The notes below the pieces were generated by a model that saw only the letters and a list, made by a program, of their open reading frames with translations, did no database searches and was not told the DNA's origin. Below, piece after piece: positions 6,588-9,863 of a stretch of 9,863 nucleotides of DNA. Position 1 is the stretch's first letter. Each line of letters starts with the position of its first letter. The DNA is taken from contig JABMSC010000050.1 in the NCBI GenBank assembly GCA_013204685.1, positions 1 through 9,863 of the forward strand. The letters are read 5' to 3'. This DNA comes from Candidatus Omnitrophota bacterium (GTDB lineage: Bacteria > Omnitrophota > Gorgyraeia > Tantalellales > Tantalellaceae). The position numbers and the translations under genes were made by a program.

Positions 6588-8699
6588 GTGAGTAAATTGT
6601 TTACTAAAAAGAACAGATTATTTGATTGGCCCATTTGCCGCAGAAAGCTATTGGGAGTTATTTCTACTCTTATGATTCTGCAATTCACCATAGGGGTGCC
6701 GATCTCTGATGCATTGTCCCCCCCACCCGGGATCACTAATCCACTGGTATTGAGGAAAGCGGCTGCTTATTTGCAGAGGCTTGGTGTTCGGGTAGCTGAA
6801 TCTGATTATGAGAAAGATTTACTCCGGCGGAACAACACATCCTGCATGGTTCTTTACTCCGGTACGCATTTAGTTGATCAGGGTATGACTGAGGACATTA
6901 TAGGGTTTTTGCGTGAGGTGGTAAGTAAAGAGACACAAACTTTGATGCAGATACTTTCTTTTACGGATGAGGGTAGATACAGAAAAATCAAGCAACTTAT
7001 AATTGAACTTTTTCCTCCTGAGGGCAGTGATCTCCCGGAAAACGAATATGTAGATCAAATAGTGGCCAGGGCCTTTGGGTGGCTTGCCCTTGTGGATAAT
7101 GGAATATTATTCCGGGATGAGGTTTCACCGGAGGACCCCGGGTTTATCGATAAAATCGAAGAAGCAGTAAGGGCGAATAAAGACAATTTGTTCACTGAAG
7201 AATTTTGGAATCCTAAATTGCGAAAGGAACGTATATGGGATCCTAAGATAGTGGATGATAAAATGAGGGCCATGCATAGAGAGGAGGATCAGTTTTTTGT
7301 TCTTGCGCCGGATGAGGAAAAAGCTAACGATAATAGTGATATGTTGAGAACTCTGGCGGCGCGATTTCGTGAAAAAAGGCACCAGGAAGGTATACGCTTA
7401 AGAGAAGCATATGACGAAATACTAGTATCTATTTTGACTAATTTGAAAGCAGACCCCGGCTCAGCTGACGATGATCCCGATGAGGTTTTGATCAAAGCTT
7501 TTCGTGATAATGGTGTAAAAAGGATATTGGAATTAGGCTGCGGAGATTGCACCTTTATGATGTCCTTGATCACAGTAGCTCAAAGAGCGGGATGCACGTT
7601 AACCGGCATAGATAGGGACCCTTCACATACCGAAGCCGAAGCGGCAGAGATGAGCCGCTCCGGCGTTACAACGATTTACCGGGGAGATGCGAATAAATTC
7701 AAGGATGAAGAAGGTTTTGATCTGGTAATAAGTTCCGGTGTCATGTCTATGTTCGGTTCATTACCCATGGGAGAGAGATTGAATTGGAGAGCATTGAAGG
7801 ATGCGCTGAGCAATGCCTTAAATCTTGCCGGGAAATCAGTGAGCCTCTTAAATAACCGGCCACGATCTGCAGTATATATTAATTCTTTCGGGACGGTTCT
7901 TATGCTTTATGAGAAAGACTTAGAGGAGGTGTCAGAAGTTATCAGGTGGGATCGTTCCAGGTTGCCAGATTCTGAAAAGATATATTATATGATCGATGAT
8001 ATTCGCGGGAAAAAACTGTGGGAATATTTACATAAAAAGGCTGCAACTTTGGCTGTTCTTGCAAAGAAAAAGTCACAGCCGCATGTTCATGACGAGGTCG
8101 CTAAAATACCATACGATGCGATAGAAGCACGGGTATTGGGCCTTGACCTGATATCTTCCAAAAAGAGCGAAGAGGTTTCGTATGATTTAAGATATGATGA
8201 ATCCAGGTTAAGCCCTACGCAGATAGAGGTAATAGAAGAGTATGTAAGGATACTAAATAAAAAATTCGGTCTTTCGGCAAAAGCTATTGGTTTTCACAAA
8301 AAAGATGGAAGTAAGAAATCTCTGATAAGCGTAGAGCTTAAAAATAAACGCAAGGAAGTTATAGGAACAGGTGAAGTGGATATTTCCGAGGAATATGATC
8401 TAAAAGAATATATCCTCAGGATAACAGGCATGTTGAATATGGCAGTGGCATCTTCCAATATAAGAGAAGGTGTTCTGTATGACAATGCCACTGATCATGA
8501 GAGGCGCCTTATGAGCTACATAAGGTATCAGTGCGCTTCAGTAATAGGTGAAGAAAACAACCATAAGATTCCGGAGAGCTTCGACCAGCTGCTCAAGTTT
8601 CTTAAGGTTTTGCCTTTGCCCGAGATGTGCAGGGTAAGTATAGAAAAAATAATTGAAAATTACAACACAGAGGCCAAGAAGGCGTTAATATCAGTATAA
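6588..8699 (+). CDS. Predicted exported protein with a class I SAM-dependent methyltransferase domain
   Basis: I chose the GTG at 6588 (703 residues) over the in-frame GTG at 6570, because AAAAGGG (6574-6580) sits 7 bases before it and the product then starts with a typical basic leader. Residues 3-20 are Lys/Arg-rich, 21-39 are hydrophobic, and 'SDA' (40-42) is a plausible signal peptidase I site; there is no lipobox Cys. The mature chain starts 'LSPPPGITNP'. Residues about 45-300 are unrecognised. Residues about 310-400 match the Rossmann methyltransferase pattern: 'ILELGCGD' (Gly-rich SAM loop, 313-320), 'LTGIDRD' with acidic Asp342, 'RGDANKF' (Asp367), and 'FDLVISSG' (Asp378). The substrate is unknown. 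Residues about 400-703 are unrecognised, charged and mostly helical or mixed. A SAM enzyme behind an export signal is odd: the leader may instead be a membrane anchor, or the fold may have lost catalysis. It is probably transcribed from its own promoter through the repeat-bearing leader. Confidence 0.85.
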   Translation: MSKLFTKKNRLFDWPICRRKLLGVISTLMILQFTIGVPISDALSPPPGITNPLVLRKAAAYLQRLGVRVAESDYEKDLLRRNNTSCMVLYSGTHLVDQGMTEDIIGFLREVVSKETQTLMQILSFTDEGRYRKIKQLIIELFPPEGSDLPENEYVDQIVARAFGWLALVDNGILFRDEVSPEDPGFIDKIEEAVRANKDNLFTEEFWNPKLRKERIWDPKIVDDKMRAMHREEDQFFVLAPDEEKANDNSDMLRTLAARFREKRHQEGIRLREAYDEILVSILTNLKADPGSADDDPDEVLIKAFRDNGVKRILELGCGDCTFMMSLITVAQRAGCTLTGIDRDPSHTEAEAAEMSRSGVTTIYRGDANKFKDEEGFDLVISSGVMSMFGSLPMGERLNWRALKDALSNALNLAGKSVSLLNNRPRSAVYINSFGTVLMLYEKDLEEVSEVIRWDRSRLPDSEKIYYMIDDIRGKKLWEYLHKKAATLAVLAKKKSQPHVHDEVAKIPYDAIEARVLGLDLISSKKSEEVSYDLRYDESRLSPTQIEVIEEYVRILNKKFGLSAKAIGFHKKDGSKKSLISVELKNKRKEVIGTGEVDISEEYDLKEYILRITGMLNMAVASSNIREGVLYDNATDHERRLMSYIRYQCASVIGEENNHKIPESFDQLLKFLKVLPLPEMCRVSIEKIIENYNTEAKKALISV

Positions 8700-8728
8700 T
8701 TTTTCAGACGGATCTTTTGAAAAGCCAG

Positions 8729-8769
8729 AAAGGCCCAGATCTAAATCTAGTTCCTGAGCCCGCCTTTTT
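8729..8769 (+). terminator. Possible intrinsic terminator after the methyltransferase-like gene
   Basis: AAAGGC (8729-8734) can pair with GCCTTT (8762-8767), and the stem runs into a T tract (8765-8769). The 27-base interior can form a small AGAT/ATCT hairpin. It begins 29 bases after the TAA. The loop is large, so this is only a moderate candidate. Confidence 0.4.
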
Positions 8770-8807
8770 ACCTCATAAACTGCAATAGATGTACCGTGAA
8801 TATGCAT

Positions 8808-8833
8808 GTGCCTACGGCATGCCGTGCCCCTAC
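8808..8833. repeat. Degenerate copy of the palindromic repeat upstream of the aldo/keto reductase
   Basis: Nineteen bases (8815-8833, CGGCATGCCGTGCCCCTAC) match the right half and centre of the palindrome at 9838-9863, the last base falling beyond the window edge there. The left arm has decayed and no longer pairs fully. The right end abuts the promoter region of the reductase gene. Confidence 0.75.
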
Positions 8834-8849
8834 ATTTTTGCTTTCAATG

Positions 8850-8858
8850 TGATATAAT
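8850..8858 (+). promoter_or_regulatory. Extended -10 promoter of the aldo/keto reductase gene
   Basis: TGATATAAT combines a perfect -10 hexamer (TATAAT, 8853-8858) with an extended TG element (8850-8851). No good -35 is found at the normal spacing; that position (about 8830-8835) is the edge of the palindromic repeat. Transcription would start near 8865, giving a leader of about 20 bases. AAAGGGA (8874-8880) is the ribosome binding site for the ATG at 8885. Confidence 0.6.
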
Positions 8859-8884
8859 AAACCATTACAACCGAAAGGGACGTC

Positions 8885-9832
8885 ATGCAATATCGCAAAA
8901 TAGCCAATTCTGACCTCGATGTATCCGCCATCTGTCTCGGGAGCTGGGTCTTTGGAGGTGATCCCTGCTGGGGAGAAGCCGAAGACGCCCGTTCTGAGCG
9001 AGTGGTTGCCGAGGCACTGGCCGGCGGGATCAACTTTATCGACACCGCCCCCATCTACGGCAGCGGGCGCTCTGAAGAAGTTATCGGCAGGGCCATAAAA
9101 GGAAAGAGAGACAGCGTTATAATTGCCACAAAGTGCGGGCTTGAGAAAAAAGGCCATTCCATACGTCCTAATCTTTCAGCTAAGTTCATAAGGGAAGAAA
9201 TAGAGCGGTCCTTGAGGCGCCTTCAGGTAGAGCGGGTAGATCTTTACCAGTGTCACTGGCCCGACCCCAACACTTCCGTCCGGGAAACGTTCGGTGAATT
9301 GAATAAGCTGGTCACCGAGGGAAAAATTAAACATATCGGCGTGTCCAATTTCAGCAGGGAAGAGGTAGAGAAAGCATTAAGAGTTGCGCCGATAATTTCT
9401 AACCAGGTGCAGTATTCACTTCTCTCAAGAGATGTCGAAGACGGGCTAATGCCTTACTGCAAGGAAAATGATATTTCAATTCTTTCTTATGGTTCTTTGG
9501 GCGGCGGGATATTAACGGGTAAATACAAAGAACCGCCACCCGTTAAAAGGGGCGATGTAAAGGACTTCTTTTACAGGTATTACACCGAACCATACTGGAG
9601 CAAGGCAAAGGAGTTTGTCGCTGTGCTTAGAAGGATAGCCGACGGAGGCAATGTTCCGGTGTCACATGTTGCTATTGACTGGGTGACTTCCCACCCGGAG
9701 GTTGCCAGCTGCATCGTAGGGTGCCGCACGCCCGAACAGCTTAAAGAGAACGTGAACGCAAGTGACTGGAGTTTGAGCGACGAAGAACTTGACTTGATCG
9801 AAGAAGGGTATAGAAGAATATTTGTCAAATAA
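8885..9832 (+). CDS. Aldo/keto reductase family oxidoreductase
   Basis: This complete 315-residue protein has the usual length and motif order of NAD(P)H-dependent aldo/keto reductases, which are cytoplasmic (alpha/beta)8-barrel enzymes that reduce aldehydes and ketones to alcohols. The catalytic tetrad is intact: Asp53 and Tyr58 in 'FIDTAPIYGSGRSEE', Lys83 in 'IATKCG', and His124 in 'YQCHWPDP'. Other family motifs are 'IGVSNFS' (151-157), 'SNQVQYSLL' (172-180), 'YGSLGGGILTGKY' (202-214), and the cofactor-binding 'IVGCRTPEQLKENV' (277-290). The 'LYQCHWPDPNT' wording is closest to the IolS/AKR11-like group, but the substrate cannot be read from sequence. The ATG at 8885 is supported by AAAGGGA five to ten bases upstream and an extended -10 promoter. 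There is no signal peptide. It has its own promoter, no partner gene is visible, and it is bracketed by two copies of a short palindromic repeat. Confidence 0.96.
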   Translation: MQYRKIANSDLDVSAICLGSWVFGGDPCWGEAEDARSERVVAEALAGGINFIDTAPIYGSGRSEEVIGRAIKGKRDSVIIATKCGLEKKGHSIRPNLSAKFIREEIERSLRRLQVERVDLYQCHWPDPNTSVRETFGELNKLVTEGKIKHIGVSNFSREEVEKALRVAPIISNQVQYSLLSRDVEDGLMPYCKENDISILSYGSLGGGILTGKYKEPPPVKRGDVKDFFYRYYTEPYWSKAKEFVAVLRRIADGGNVPVSHVAIDWVTSHPEVASCIVGCRTPEQLKENVNASDWSLSDEELDLIEEGYRRIFVK

Positions 9833-9837
9833 TCTTG

Positions 9838-9863
9838 TAGGGGCACGGCATGCCGTGCCCCTA
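9838..9863. repeat. Perfect 26-bp palindrome after the aldo/keto reductase gene
   Basis: The left half, TAGGGGCACGGCA, is the exact reverse complement of the right half, so the RNA could fold into a 12-13 bp stem. It begins six bases after the TAA and runs to the window edge, so the element may extend further. A related copy lies at 8808-8833. It looks like a dispersed REP- or MITE-like palindrome, and it could also act as a transcript end for the reductase gene. Confidence 0.85.

Overview
The window reads as a piece of chromosome from an uncultured bacterium, most likely of the Omnitrophota (OP3) lineage. This placement is an inference from memory. A giant multidomain ORF sits next to a signal-peptide protein with an 'ALSPPPG' mature N-terminus, and the giant protein carries a 'TGGFHTE' module; I associate all three with predicted proteins of that group. 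No rRNA or other phylogenetic marker is present to prove it.

Layout, all genes on the + strand. (1) Positions 2-6166 hold the 3' part of a giant gene: 2,054 visible codons, open at the left edge. Its clearest part is a PPDK-like ATP-binding domain plus phosphohistidine domain (about 2555-3850) that is not followed by the usual PEP/pyruvate barrel. Two separate histidine clusters share one spacing pattern, HExxxG[F/Y]xHx5H. Base composition changes strongly along the gene. (2) Positions 6167-6587 are a long non-coding leader. It contains a GC hairpin after the giant gene, a strong predicted promoter, nested hairpins near the transcription start, and a degenerate tandem repeat of about 80 bp. 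(3) Positions 6588-8699 encode a predicted exported 703-residue protein with a class I SAM-dependent methyltransferase fold in its middle. (4) Positions 8700-8884 hold a possible terminator, a palindrome-related repeat, and an extended -10 promoter with a ribosome binding site. (5) Positions 8885-9832 encode a complete aldo/keto reductase. It is followed by a perfect 26-bp palindrome whose right half also occurs just upstream of the gene.

The three genes look like separate transcription units, since each gap carries its own promoter-like or terminator-like signals. The giant gene and the methyltransferase-like gene may belong to the same lineage-specific set of large proteins. The aldo/keto reductase looks like an ordinary cytoplasmic enzyme set between two copies of a short repeat. 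The strongest candidates for something undescribed are the phosphotransfer module embedded in the giant protein, its paired putative metal-binding motifs, and the repeat-rich leader of the methyltransferase-like gene.
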